From Sweltsa coloradensis (lineage: Eukaryota > Arthropoda > Insecta > Plecoptera > Chloroperlidae): a stretch of 64,000 bases of DNA. Positions 1 through 11,403 of the stretch are shown piece by piece. A program made the translations under genes and the position numbers. A model generated the notes under the pieces. The model saw nothing but the letters and a program-made list of their open reading frames with translations, did not search any database and was not told the origin of the DNA. The DNA lies in contig JAMZAV010001809.1 of NCBI GenBank assembly GCA_024449915.1, positions 124,001-188,000 of the forward strand, in the 5' to 3' direction. The number at the start of each line of letters is the position of its first letter. The first letter of the stretch is position 1.

Positions 1-779
1 ATGTATAATATATTTTATTGATGTGTTCGTTATGTTGTAAAGCGACGTCCTTTTTTTCAAGATGGCGGCCCAACAGGTACACTTATAGCTGTAAGGGGAT
101 TTTAAACTTAAAGCCAAATTCAATACCAATCAAATGGTACCTTGAGCTCCAAAATTCACCACATACTTTCATGCATTGATATTGATATGTTTCCGTTAAT
201 TTGTGTATTGGCGGCCATTTTTAGGATGGCGGCCAAATTGTTACACTCATATTTTTAAAGAGATTTTAAAAATTTAGACGTATTCAATTAAAATCATAAG
301 GTACCTTAAATTCCATTATTCACCTTAAAGTTACAAAGATATTGATTTATTTTGGTTATATATAGCGGCAGATATTTTCCAAGATGACGGTCAAACGTCA
401 AAATTAGAAAAAAGACTCCCAGGCTTAATTTCATCCTTAACATCCTGGTAATACATTTCAATCATAAAAGAGGTCCCTTCACCAAAACGCACGTACTAAC
501 TTCTCTGGACCGAACACAGCTGGTTTTTGCTAGTAATTAATATAAAACGGTTCTGTGACGTCACCGTTGCCCATACCTTAAAAATGATTAACACTATTTT
601 GTAGGGAATCGTATGATGCAAATTTTCGCTACTTTAACTTTTTGTCCATCTCCAGCCATTTTGGATTTTTACTGACATCTGTCAAACACGATTTGGCGAA
701 CATTTTCAAAAATGGCGACCAAACGTAAATTTTAGAAAAAAGACACCCAGGCTAAATTTTATCCTTTTCATCCAGGTAA
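1..779. repeat. Degenerate tandem repeat, unit about 160-170 bp
   Basis: Related units begin near 58, 222, 380 and 706 with variants of AAGATGGCGGCC. They continue through a GGTACCTTRA segment and a run ending near 'CACCCAGGCT'. Units 3 and 4 share 'TTAGAAAAAAGAC' and 'CATCC(A/T)GGTAAT'. A further piece of the array (453-520) reappears at 1850-1920, so the material at 780-1849 appears to have inserted into the array. No coding potential is seen. Confidence 0.6.
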
Positions 780-1413
780 TTAGACGAGTGAGCGCAGCGA
801 ACGTAAGTCTTCCCTAACGCTATACTCGATCGGGCCTTGGCCGTGAGCATTGTCCAATGTATGTATGTTAAATGTCTGTCTGTCTGTCTGTCTGTCCAGG
901 CTCATACGGCCGAACGGCCAAATAGACTGGGCTGAAATTTTAAACACACATCCGTGACCAGGTAACTGAGAACTGCTTACAAAATGAGCAATATCCATTT
1001 CGATTTAAAACTACAATAAATTAAATGGGATTTTTAAAAATATCGGTAGCATTTGTTTAGATTTTCCAAATGAAAAATAGGCCACAGCCTACGATATAAA
1101 AACAATTCAGATATAGTCGCTATCAGTCGGTGATTTTTCGTATGTTTTTGTTGTCAATACGGTATGTCATTCTCTAAAGGTAATGTCATTATTCTTGTTT
1201 AAATTCATCAACTAATTAATAATGATGACCAATTGACCATCCACAAGAAACAGTGCAATACCGCAGTAGACCCTATACAGTATACACGCAGTACTACGCC
1301 ATATAAAGGTATAATTAAAATCGGAGACTAGACCACCTACTTTATTCTAACCTACGTCATGAATGTTAGATATGTGTACGCTTTACGTAGGCCTAAACCA
1401 TATGGTCGTGTAT
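780..1413. repeat. GAGCG-family repeat end plus unassigned sequence
   Basis: The segment opens with TTAGACGAGTGAGCGCAGCG, the same terminal signature seen at 5380-5400, 6115-6135, 30083-30110 and 31476-31500. A TCTG microsatellite lies at 875-898, inside the conserved 'sequence after GAGCG' zone that other copies also show as TGTCTGTTTG. The rest (1000-1413) has no recognisable gene. Confidence 0.5.
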
Positions 1414-1600
1414 TTGGCACAGAGCATTGCTCTGCATATGGTAAATGACGATCGAATTAGACTAAGTCCATCTCGCAAACATCAGCTGGTAAGTATAAAA
1501 GTGAAGTATATATACTCCACGAAAAGATGCGACCTCTGGCAGTCGTCGTCGGGGACCTCTACCCCTTCCCTGACAACCCCCTTGACGACGATGACCATAA
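1414..1600 (+). repeat. Dispersed module, A+B blocks, diverged copy
   Basis: The sequence matches the A block (CAGAGCATTGCTCTGC, TCGCAAACATCAGCTGGTAAG) and the start of the B block (CTCTGGCAGTCGTCGTCGGGGACC, in diverged form). An m1-like motif for this family lies at 1678-1712 on the minus strand, inside the neighbouring inverted-repeat element. A 90-residue reading frame across it is coincidental, because other copies do not keep the frame. Confidence 0.6.
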
Positions 1601-1849
1601 CTAGGGAAACGCCAAAGTCGTTGTTAGATGAGTGAGCAAGAGTGCAAATAAGAGGGGTTTGAGATTAGTTGTTATAAGGGCGCGTCAACACTGTAAGGCC
1701 TAATGCGCCACTCTAGCCTAATATACTGTGGAGAAAATGCCCATGCTAGCTAGATTCAGCCTTAAGTTTTGGGGAGGAAAGGGGATGTTCCCGGGTACTC
1801 AACACATGGCTTGCTCACTCGTCTAACAACGACTTTGGCGTTTCCCTAG
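1601..1849. mobile_element. 249-bp inverted-repeat (MITE-like) element
   Basis: Forty-base arms at 1601-1640 and 1810-1849 are inverted copies differing at about one base. They run from CTAGGGAAACGCCAAAGTCG to GTGAGCAAG. The same terminus, CTAGGAAAACGCTAAAGTC, occurs at 5357 (plus) and 31850-31873 (minus), so this is a family end. The flanks read CATAA|CTAGGG and CCCTAG|TATA; a TA target duplication is possible but not certain. Confidence 0.65.
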
Positions 1850-2553
1850 TATATTTCAATCATAAAAAAGGTCCCCTCACAAAAACACAAGGAATTACTT
1901 CTCTCAACCTGACTTTTTTGTGGAAAATTCATATCATCATTGGGAAACTCCAAATCGCGGGAAAATGCAATAACCAATTTCGATGCTTATTCGTATTCTA
2001 AAGTTGACTTGTAATCTCTATGGTAACTGAGGTCAATTATTGGACGTTGATGAATGAGCGATCATGTTAAAATTAAGATGATACAGAAATGCCATCATAT
2101 CGCTCACAATATTGGCCTAATTAAGAGCTGTCACGGCGACGTAGTCACAGAAGTCAATTATGATAGTACTGAAGTACAACGTTTACGCCATTCACCGTCA
2201 CGTTGGTGGATGAGCAATTTTGGTACATCGAGACGATAACATGTATTTCACTTAAATACTCGGGAGATGATTTTTAGATCAGCACAAGGTCACATTTGTA
2301 AGTTTTGATATTATCGCTTTGTGCTGGATAAACATATTAGGTATATCATGCACTTATTTCTTTTCTTTTTCTTTTGTTTAGTTTCATTTTGCTATAAAAG
2401 GGTATTTGCAAAAGTTAAGCCTCAGTTGTGTTTCAACTTCTCATGGAAGGTACCATATCGGCAGAAGAGGCAAGCTCGTCAGACGCCTTAACTAGCATTG
2501 GAAAGCGTTAAGAAAATTTAAAGAATTCATTAAATCATCTTCGAACTTCACGG
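1850..2553. other. No gene recognised
   Basis: The first 70 bases repeat the tandem array of 453-520. The rest is AT-rich and has no motif I can assign. A short pyrimidine tract (CTTTTCTTTTTCTTTTG) at 2360-2377 precedes the decayed gene at 2554, but nothing identifies it as a splice site. Confidence 0.4.
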
Positions 2554-3447
2554 TTGTGGTTTCAGTACATGGAAATGGTTGATATCTTAAAAAAGTTTAT
2601 CAAGGCAGAGCGCACTGGCAACTGGATGCTTCGTCTCCAAGCCGTAGAAGAAATGCTACCTTATTTAGTATATGCTGGAAGACATGCATACACCAAAAGT
2701 GCCCGACTTTACTTACAAATTATGGTGAACTTAGAATGTGACCACCCAGACATATATAGTTTCTTTCAATATGGATTGCACGTCATTCGTCGCTCTGATC
2801 GCTATTGGGCGGGCCTTTAGCAGATCTTGTCATAGAACAGAGTTTCATGAGATATTTAAAATCGAGAGGAGGTTTGACCAGAGGTCGTGGAATGACGGAG
2901 CTGCAGCGGGCAGTTTTGGGTATCGTCAATGCCAACATGTAGCGAGTTGAACCGAGCAATGCAAGAGTTCACTGGCGTATCGTACCAGACAAGTGAGCAG
3001 CACGTTGAAGTATCTGAAGGAAGGAAAGCAAGAGACCGAGATGACACCCAACAACTGCTGAGATTCTCTAAACATATGAACCAATTTACAGATGATCCGT
3101 CGCTTAGAAGCTTGTCGACTGGGTTAGTGGCAGCGGAAAACGTGAATGTTGACTTAGCCAAAAGTGTAGGAAATCTGATTCTTGGAGCTATGACAGGACA
3201 AAATGTAAACGATTACAGTTTCAAAAGAAAAGCAGAAGCTGTGACCTTGGCCGACAAGACTCGAGTAGTAGTTAACGGAGATGTGATTCAGGTCGATTCA
3301 CAACTGCTCTTCCAGTGCTTCATACTTGCTGCCAAAGTTGAGAATGAGGACATCTCTGATACTTTCAAGTATGAACTGTGCAGTCTGACACTAGCGCTGT
3401 TCAATTTGTCGGGTCTTTGCCAGGGTGATTGCCAGAAACTTCGATGA
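2554..3447 (+). pseudogene. Decayed copy of an uncharacterised metazoan multi-copy protein family
   Basis: Conceptual pieces include LKKFIKAERTGNW, EEMLPYLVYAGRHAYTKSA, HVIRRSDRYWAGL, GGLTRGRGMTELQ, TSEQHVEVSEGRKARDRDD, SLRSLSTGLVAAENVNVD, DYSFKRKAEAVTL and QVDSQLLFQ. I recognise this order of motifs from a protein family common and often multi-copy in invertebrate genomes; its function is unknown to me. The frame is broken near 2818 (after WAGL) and again near 2930, and ends at a stop at 3445. No transposon ends are visible around it. It could be an old gene copy or the cargo of an unrecognised mobile element. The recall of the family is from memory, not from a search. Confidence 0.6.
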
Positions 3448-3998
3448 GTTGTCGTAAACAAAGTATGAGTTGTTCTCCAGCCTGTAAGCAGTGTCGGGGT
3501 GATAGCTGCTCTAACTGCCCAAGACAATTTCTAGACGTATCCGACGACGAAGATACTATTGATTGATTGATTTTTGTGACGAGTGGTGAGATGGCGACGA
3601 AGGACAATCGTAACAAAAACATGCCCGAGGCCTAGGCGGAATTCATACGCGCATTCATACGCACCAGCGTACTAAAGGTATGTGCCACCGTAGATGGCAG
3701 GAATACTCGACATAACATGATGTATCGGACGGCAATGAAAGAACATGTATTGCATTATCCCACAGATTTTCCTCTAGAAATCGACATTTATTGTGCATCT
3801 GAGTTCTACTTTATTTGGTTAAAGGGCCCGCCAAACATGCGGTTTGATCCCATCATCATCACCAGGTAGGGTGAAAGAGGCGATTATCATAATCGTGGTC
3901 GTTGTTGTCTTTGTTACGGTCCGTGTCGTCATTGTTGATGTCGACGATGGAAGTGAGTTCCCAGTTTGCTGATCCTAAAAAAATCATCTTCATTAAGC
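3448..3998. other. Gene flank with a tRNA-like SINE fragment
   Basis: At about 3645-3705 the text ACCAGCGTACTAAAGG followed by TATGTGCCACCGTAGATGGCA parallels the A-box half of the tRNA-like SINE at 8895-8935. No B-box half is clear. The rest is unassigned. The TSD of the following DNA element (ATTAAGC, 3992-3998) closes the stretch. Confidence 0.4.
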
Positions 3999-4745
3999 CA
4001 GAGTCGATAAAGAAGTTTCCCCGTTGGGGAGGTCCTCCAACTCCCTATACCGCCCTGGGTTAAATAAAAAGTCAGTTTTTGGCGTTGGGAATCTAACGTT
4101 CCGCGCGACTCTGTGTGACGATTGATGGAACTACTTCAATAAAAGTACGTCACTTTTCTACTAGTAGTTAACAGTCGATGACGACAAATGGCGGAAACGT
4201 CAAAATATTAAATACGATCGAATGTTGGCGAATGTTTTGGCATAAAGCCAACTCTCTTTATTAATGAGGATATTTCTGATGGAGTAGACCTAAGCTTAGG
4301 AGCTAGGCCGACAATATGTATTGTTCAAGATTTCGATTTGAGTGCCTAGGGCGTACTTACGTCTAAAAACTGTATTGTGGCCTTGGGCCTAGGCTACACT
4401 TACGTCCGTTAGGCTTGAACAAGGCATATCTCAAATTATTTCGCACGAAAATGTCAGTGACGCCTGCGCAACACTTTATAGTACAATAATAAATCAAAAG
4501 TAAATCGTTTTAAAAGACTAGGGCCCAGGGCTAATATGATTGAAATAAAATTGAAGTTTGACGTTTCGTCTGTTGTTTGTTGATTTCAGCGTCACTGCAC
4601 ATCGATAATCTACTGACCGTATTTAGCGTGCAGTGCTTTTATTAGTTACACATTGGAACCGCTCTCAGCGCGCAGGACGTTAGATTCCGTTTTGACTTGG
4701 GAGTAAGGGGACCTCCCCAAAGGGAAAACTTCTTTATCGACTCTG
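3999..4745. mobile_element. Non-autonomous hAT-like element, 747 bp, with TSD
   Basis: The ends are CAGAGTCGATAAAGAAGTTT and its inverted counterpart, with imperfect terminal inverted repeats of about 130 bp that include GGGGAGGTCC and GAATCTAACGT. The element is flanked by ATTAAGC at 3992-3998 and 4746-4752. CAGAG termini and a TSD of about 8 bp are typical of hAT elements. Here 7 bp match, so the superfamily is an inference. No transposase remnant is present in the interior. Confidence 0.7.
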
Positions 4746-4789
4746 ATTAAGCTAAGGGTAATGTATTGAATTTTGAAAGAGAAAAGTTG

Positions 4790-6135
4790 AAAAAGTTAGC
4801 CAGAATCTATGAAAATAAAGGTTTCAATATTTAACACTTAAAAAACCTCTAATTAAAACCCATATTTCTATAGATTCTGGCTGAATTTTTCAACTTTTTC
4901 TTTCAATCGTCAATACATCATTATTATTTTAATGTGCATGTGAAATATGAACGTTGTAGCCCAACCCGTTTGGTCAGAATCGGCCCAAATGTCACAAAAA
5001 TATCGCACTAAAAATCGAAAAAAATCGTAAAAGTACGATATTCATAAATAATATTTTTTCGATTGTACCCAAAAACGTAGCAAGTCTAAGTTCAGAGATT
5101 TCGAAGGGCCCCTCCAATTTTCATCCAGATCGCATATGCCGTTTGCCCGGTAGAGAGCGAACAAACAAACAGAAATACAAAAAAAAAATGAAAAAAACGA
5201 AAAAACACCTGAGCTAAATTTTTTGGGGGGTCGGTGAAATTGAAGTCTTCGCTTCGCTCATCCAAAAACACCATAATATTTGGCCAAATTTCATAATCAT
5301 CGTTTTTCCGAGGAGCTCTTCAATTGCTGTCTTAATAAACATAGATGTTTTAATAGTACTAGGAAAACGCTAAAGTCCCGCCGCGTTGATGGATGAGCTT
5401 TTTAAAGGTTTTAGTTTGCGTGGGATATCTTTACTTTTGCAAGTGCTTTGTTTTGCTGCCTACCCATCGAAGGTGAATGTTGTCAAGTTTCTTTTGTTTC
5501 TTGTCAATTGGTATTATTTACCGTAAAAAACTTGTATTAAAAGCTTTATTTCTATGGATTCTGGCTAAATTTTTCCACTTTTTCTTTCAAAAGGTACTAC
5601 ATAACCATAACCTTAATGTCCATGTATAATATGAACGTTGTAGCCCCACCCGTTTGGTCAGAATTGGCCCAAATGGCACGAAAATATCGCACAAAAAGTC
5701 AAAAAACGTATATTAAAAGCTTTATTTCTCTCGATTCTGGCTAACTTTTTCAACTTTTTCTTTTAGAAAGCAATACATCACCATTACCTTAATGTCCATG
5801 TGAAATATGAACGTTGTAGCCCCACCCGTTTGGTCAGAATTGGCCCAAATGGCACGAAAATATCGCACTAAAAATCGAAAAAAATCGTAAAAGTACGATA
5901 TTCATGAGAAATATTTCTTCGATTGTACCCAAAAATGTAGCAAGTCTAAGTTCAGAGAAAACGAAGGTCGTGTCAAATTTTCATCAAGATCGCATATGCC
6001 GTTTGCCCGGTAGAGAGCGAACAAACAGACGGAAAAACAAACAAAAAAAAAAAAAAAAAAAAAAACAAAAAAACACCCGAGCTAAATTTTTTGGGGGGTC
6101 GGTGAAATTGAAGTCTTCGCTTCGCTCATCCAATT
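4790..6135. repeat. Triplicated repeat block of the GAGCG family
   Basis: A block beginning near 'TTCTATAGATTCTGGCTGAA' recurs at about 4862-5268 and 5725-6135, with a partial copy at 5543-5712. Shared landmarks are AATATGAACGTTGTAGCCC, CCCGTTTGGTCAGAAT, ATATGCCGTTTGCCCGGTAG and the end GAAGTCTTCGCTTCGCTCAT. The unit at 5357 opens with CTAGGAAAACGCTAAAGTC. An inverted relative lies at 10440-10560. The reading frames across it are shared repeat sequence, not genes. Confidence 0.7.
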
Positions 6136-6510
6136 ATTTCAAAATTCGAAAAGGGACAGAATCAGAAACATGTACATCAGAGATGTGCAGGTGCTGGATG
6201 TAGAGAAGTTAAGTAACAGGAAGAGAATGAAATGGTTGAGATGGTATGGACATATGAAATGAATGGGGAAAGAGAGGATGCTTAAGAGAATGTATGATGG
6301 ACGGATTGAAGAAGGAGAAGACGGGGTAGACCAAGGAAGAGATCGAAGGAGACCGTAGCAGGTGACTCGGAGGCAAGATGATGGAGCTGGGAAGATGTGG
6401 AAGAGATACGATTGTGGGAAGATAGAAAGAAGTGGATTTTATTCTAAAACCCAAGCTGATTCTGCCAGAAGCAGGAAACTGCAATGGATAATAATGATGA
6501 AGATGATTTC
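6136..6510 (+). pseudogene. 3' end of a non-LTR retrotransposon ORF2
   Basis: Conceptual pieces RNMYIRDVQVLDVEKL, MKWLRWYGHMK, KERMLKRMYDGRIEEG and DLEARGWSWEDV (the last in a shifted frame) match the region after the RT in many LINE ORF2 proteins, where a LRWxGHVxRM motif is common. Only the C-terminal part is present, with at least one frameshift near 6325 and an in-frame stop after the GHMK motif. It directly follows the GAGCG repeat end, so it is a 5'-truncated remnant. Confidence 0.65.
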
Positions 6511-7599
6511 AGACAGTTCATTACAATATTTCGATGTCCATTTATGTATACGTGTTTTTATTTATACTCCTTTAAAAGTTTGTTTTTGTAGATGACTAGG
6601 AGAGACATAAAATAATGAAATAAAACCTAAATCAAAGGCATATAATTAGTATGCCGTTTATTTTGACGTAAATGGAAATTTTGTTGGGATTTGGTAGTGG
6701 CAGGTAGTTTCAACGACTGTCTTTATTTTTTATATTATTCATTTTTTATTTCAATAATTGTGTAATGTCGATTGACATGGTGACATGGGTGTGATCATAG
6801 GTACGAAAAGTTAACGAACACTCTCTCTTGCAATCTATAAATATTTTACACTTGTGATCCAGTATAGTATATACTTATCTTTGAAAGTTTTCCAATTTTT
6901 TTTAGAATAATAGTTTGCATAATGTTAACGTAATGATTAAATCATTAAGAGAGAGAATTTCTGAGGTTTTTGTGGTTATTTGTATGTGTTTCCATCTGTA
7001 ATAATTTTTTTTGTTCTTGTTTTCGTTCTCTCTTGAAGTGTTTTCGTATTTTAGTTTTATATTTCAGTTGCTTTACTGTCTTCGACAAAGATTGGTGAAA
7101 TCCAATCGAAACGTTAGACAAAATAAAGAATATCTAACGTGGTAAACCGAAAGAAGTTAATTTAATTATTTAAAGATGGAAACATATATATATATTATTT
7201 TGTTTATATTGGAAGGATAAACAGGTTGGGAAAGCATAGAGAACATAAAGCCCTGCCTGAAGGGCTGGGGGCAACAAAACTTTTCACCTGCTAATGACAA
7301 CTGCAGCTAATTTAAAATTTTGTGACTGCAAAAAATATTGTGACTGCACGGTGATTACTTCTTGAGTAACAGGAATATTATGATATATTTCGGCGGCCTG
7401 GATGACACCATGAGTCCATGACAGGTGACTTATTTCCTTCCCAGCGTGTCTCCCGGTGAAATAACATTCTAAAATAACTCTTTAACTAGCTCCTAACTTG
7501 TGGTGCTGGTTTCCACATTTGAAATATTTTTACGCTTGTTCCACGGACTATAAGTATGGTTCGCCATGCCACAGCTTGGTCCCCCTACCGTTTCTATGC
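6511..7599. other. AT-rich stretch, no gene recognised
   Basis: There is no coding signal. The one structured site is the stem-loop at 7081-7120, listed separately. A dinucleotide ATATAT run occurs near 7187. Confidence 0.4.
7081..7120 (+). other. Stem-loop followed by GAAACGTT (PLE-end-like)
   Basis: GATTGG at 7090-7095 can pair with CCAATC at 7102-7107, and the stem is followed by GAAACGTT. The same layout, a 6-7 bp stem followed by GAAA, is present in the two PLE types of this window. It may be the relic of a PLE end, but no PLE coding sequence adjoins it. Confidence 0.4.
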
Positions 7600-8200
7600 A
7601 ATGAAATCCGAAAGTAAAGGCGCACTATTATGGGGTTTGGACACACTAATACGGGAAGTAACACAGTAAAAAAAATTACAATTTTGAGAATTACTGCTAA
7701 CAGTTTGAGTGGGGGGCAGGGTTAACTTGCCCACCCCCCCTCAACCTTACGATGCAATTTAAACCGAAGTAAGGGCGCAGTAATACAGAGGTTTGGATAT
7801 ACTAAATCGGAGTACCACACACTAAATAATATATTTCCATTTTGAGAATTATTGCGACAAGTGGGGTAAGCGTTAACCTGGCCCCCCACCCTATAGATGC
7901 AATTTTAAGGGAAAGCAAAGGCGCACTAATGATATATCTTGGCATTTCTGAAAGCACTAAATGTGCACTAAATATTGTAAGAAATGCAGATTTAGTGCGC
8001 CTTTGGGGGGTTGGGGGGGGGGGGCAACGTTAACCTAGCTCCCCCCAGACTAATATGTCTTTAGCGCCTATAAAGTAAAGGCGCAATAATTATGTTTTGG
8101 CATTTCTGAAAGCACTAAATGCGCACTTAATATTGTGTGAAATGCAGATTTAGTGCCGGTTTGGGGGGGGGCCAGGTTCACGCACCTATGCTCCCCCCTT
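7600..8200. repeat. Degenerate tandem repeat with G-runs
   Basis: About four units (near 7615, 7765, 7914 and 8076) carry AAGGCGCANTAATNNT, then a TTTGG segment, then a G-run and 'GTTAACCT(A/G)GC'. The last two units, 162 bp apart, are the closest: both contain GGCATTTCTGAAAGCACTAA and GAAATGCAGATTTAGTGC. No coding potential is seen. Confidence 0.65.
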
Positions 8201-8369
8201 CCCCCCAACACCCACCACTTTCGATACATATTCCTGCGTTTACGCCACTGTGTGCGTGTCAAGAGATTCGACCCCCCCGATCACTTGGGTGTACGCCACT
8301 GCTAGTGAGAGTATCGCATCCGCCTGTGCAGTGTGCATTCTACCGGGCAGAGTGCAGCACATGACTCAC

Positions 8370-8745
8370 TGATGCACCGGCAATCTGACAAGTATAGGCT
8401 TCGTAGAGTCAGTAACGAACCTTCCACGGGCGAGGGAGGTCGCAGCTAGAGCTAGCGCGACGATGTCTAGTGTTATACCGTGTGTTATGTTCATAGTGTT
8501 CGTGCAGCTAGGTCTAGTGCGACGATAAGTGATAGACAGTGTGCTATTGTAGTAGCGTGCGTGTAACAAGGTTTATCGGGACGATATACTGAATAATACG
8601 ACATTGCTATGGTGCTTACTGGACTGTGCTATGTTAGTATGCGTGCAGCTAGGGTTATCGCGAGTCGCGACAGTTTTTAGTGTTATATCGTGTGAGATTG
8701 TCGTTGTATGTGAAGCTAGGGTTATAGTGACGGTTTATACATTGA
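8370..8745. repeat. Degenerate minisatellite, unit about 60-80 bp
   Basis: Variants of GCAGCTAGGGTTATCGCGAC recur near 8440, 8505, 8563, 8646 and 8715, each followed by a GTGTTATA or similar segment. Unit length is irregular. The array ends just before the SINE on the minus strand. Confidence 0.5.
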
Positions 8746-8779
8746 TGATTTCTGTTTCTTAAAGTCTCATATTAATGCA

Positions 8780-8940
8780 CTAAGGCTATTCGGGACGATG
8801 AGTGGTGATAGATGACGATGGAGGACGAGTTACTAAAACATCATAATGTGTATGCGGGATACGAACCCACGTCCTCGTAGTGCCATACGCTTGAGACCAG
8901 CGCCCTAATCACATGTGCCACCGCGGACGGCATTATAGAC
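8780..8940 (-). mobile_element. tRNA-derived SINE with class II tRNA-like head
   Basis: Read on the minus strand, GGTGGCACATGTGATTAGGG resembles an A box and GTGGGTTCGTATCCCGC contains a B box (GGTTCGTATCC). The A-box spacing and 'GGCGCTGG' look like a Leu or Ser tRNA. The acceptor stem does not close, so this is not a functional tRNA gene. The SINE body includes CATCTATCACCACTCATC, shared with 50230-50260 (plus) and 28240-28280 (minus). Confidence 0.6.
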
Positions 8941-9424
8941 TGGTTGGGAATGTAATGTGCTATGGAAATGGACTTGACAATGATCGATTGACTTCAAAAG
9001 GTAAGTTTCATTAATAAGGTGTTGGAGGGGGGGGGCAGACTTTGGAGCTTGTTACAATACATGACACCGTGTGTGTGCTACAGTGGGGGGGGGGGGGGGG
9101 ATCATCATAGTCACGTGGTGTTGACAGAGGTGGCTCAGTAATTGCACGCGTAACTCTAACAGTGACAAAACACATTTACGTAAGGATGGCCGCTCTAGGC
9201 AGTGGCGTAACTAGGAATAATTTCAAGGGGGGACGAAGTGTCTGGTAGCTGGGGTACGGCGTTAATTTTCACCACACTTCAGTTATTTCTCCATGTTTTG
9301 TCATAGCAACTCAAGGGATTACCGTTTTGTTTATGAAGGATATACAATAAGTTGATATTGGGCGTAATATTTCAATTTATTGCCCAACTAAACCATCATA
9401 TGTTATGCACAATAATAGAGACAG
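8941..9424. other. No gene recognised
   Basis: Two G-runs occur at 9027-9035 and about 9084-9100. No reading frame or repeat match was identified. Confidence 0.4.
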
Positions 9425-9802
9425 CTTTGTAATTACCCCCGTCTGGGCCCGGGGTAGAATTGGCCCAGAGCATGGCTCTGCTAATCGTAAAAGGCGATTC
9501 AAGAGAAAAAGTTCACCTCGCATACATCAGCTAGTAAGAGCGGAGTATATTACTCCCCAAATCTAGAGGCGAGCTCTGGCAACCGTCGTCGGGGACCTTG
9601 CCCCCTTCCCGTGACGACCTTCTCGACGACGATGACATGACATCACGAACGATGACAAAGACGATGACGACCGCGACGTGAGACGAACCCCAATCCCTCC
9701 CCTTCCCTACCCGTGGCTGGTTCTGACCATCATGGGCCCCTCCTCCCCCCCCCTCTCCTAGTTTAGAGTGGTGCATTATGACCTAACAGTTGACGCGTCC
9801 TT
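9425..9802 (+). repeat. Dispersed module: A, B and m1
   Basis: This is one of the best complete A-B copies. It starts with CCCGTCTGGGCCCGGGGTAG, then the hairpin-forming CAGAGCATGGCTCTG, the B block with repeated GACGATGAC, CCGTGGCTGGTTCTGACCA, and the m1 motif at about 9772-9800. The m2 end is missing here; the sequence runs instead into an RNase H remnant. Confidence 0.8.
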
Positions 9803-9829
9803 AGTCCAAATAACTCCTACTAACTAGAG

Positions 9830-10240
9830 TTTTGCTGCATGCCTGGACACGTGGGCATAGAGGGAAATAAACACGCTGATCGGGCTGCTAAGAAAGCTTC
9901 CCAGCGCCGCGACGTTGATTCCAATCCAATTCCCGTTCCAGATGTCAAGAGTGGATTATAGCAAAGATTGTTGGATTTGCGACAAGCATCTTGGGATGTG
10001 TTGCAAAATAACAAATTGCGTAGTGTGATGCCCTCACTGAATAATAAAATTCGTCCACCTACGTCTCGACTCTCACGTAGATGAGAGGTGGTATTGTCTA
10101 GACTTCGTATAGGCCACACACGTCTAACTCACGGATCTAGGTGCCCGTTAGGGCGCCGCAGCCAAGCCGCGGTGCGCTACACACTCAAGCACCTTATACA
10201 CCAAGCAGAGTTGGGGTGATTTCGAGGTGTTACCCAGCCG
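9830..10240 (+). pseudogene. RNase H-like C-terminal fragment of a non-LTR retrotransposon
   Basis: The conceptual text CMPGHVGIEGNKHADRAAKK matches the last RNase H motif (GHxGIxGNExAD) of LINEs in the I/Ingi/Jockey-related groups. Downstream, RLRIGHTRLTHGSR is the usual post-RNase H motif. There is a stop near 9958 and another near 10082. The zinc-knuckle cysteines normally following THG are mostly lost. The fragment begins abruptly after the B module, as in 5' truncation. Confidence 0.7.
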
Positions 10241-11403
10241 TCATGTAACGTGATGTGAACTTGAAAACTATCACAATCGAGGGGATTTAGGTACCTGACA
10301 ACACATGCCAAATTTTATTGGGGTACGATTATTCCTTATTGGTGAAAAAATGGCTTGAAACATGCTCAAAATCACTTTAAGGATGTTAGCTACTGCTACT
10401 GCCTACTACTGCCTACTACTGCTAACATCTAATACGTCGGCCCGCGATTCTGACCAGACGGGTGGGACTACAATGTTCATATTTTACATGGACATTAAGG
10501 TTATAGAAATATAGTCTCTTTTGAAAAAAAAAGTTGAAAAAGTTTGTTGGAAGGCTTCCAAATAAAGGTTTTAAAATAAGCCTTAACACTTGGCATACAA
10601 TCAACAAGTAACCATAGTTACTTGACACTTGTTGACGGTATAAGCAGAGTTAGGCGGGAAAGTGCGATACGTAAACAAATAGCGGACATTTAAAATTTTT
10701 CTTTTTTGTGTGGAACGAGAAAAGGTGTCATTATACTCTCATAAAACAAATCAGAAACCGTCCCTGGCCTAGGCCCAGGTGTGGAAAATTATTTATAATG
10801 CAAAAGTGTAGGTCTAAAGTTCCATTTGGCTATAGGACTAGTAAAATTCATACTTACATTACATGTTTGACAAGCCTAGCCAACCCTATGCCAGCACAAC
10901 ATTATGAACTTGCTCATCTGTTTGTTTACATAATTGCAACAATCAAATCATTTCATACAACTTGTCTTTCGATTGGCCGGCGTTTATGAAGGCACTGCCA
11001 TCTAGAATAAATATAGAACTTTTTCGAGCTCTTTGCTATACGCAAATCTTTTTAAAGTGTTTGGATTTCGTGATACTCTTTCAACCATGCTTTCAACTCA
11101 CAACCCATGACGTTTTCCACGATACCGTTCAAGAATACCAATTCCTTCGAAAACGAAAACGACTTCGTTTTCAAATTGCGTTTTCAACTCATCTCCCACG
11201 AACTCAAGAATTGGGGTCCAGTCCTTATACCGTCGTTATACCATGGTTATACCACCTATACCCAGGATGTACATGAATCCGGGTCTAGATATTTTACATC
11301 CTATATTGTTACTGCTAATACCATAGAATTTAAATCAACTTTGATAAAAATATTATATTTTAGCAAATAATTTTGTAATGGAACTTGAAAAAGTAATGAG
11401 ATC
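10241..11403. other. No gene; one inverted GAGCG-block relative
   Basis: 10440-10560 is the reverse complement of the block seen at 4930-5000 (CCAGACGGGTGGGACTACAA, CATGGACATTAAGG). A CTACTG/CCTACTA microsatellite is at 10387-10426. The remainder has only chance reading frames with no recognised motif. Confidence 0.45.

Noticed and set aside
8862..8940. Functional tRNA gene
   Set aside because: A and B boxes are present, but the acceptor stem does not pair and the same sequence occurs in other SINE copies.
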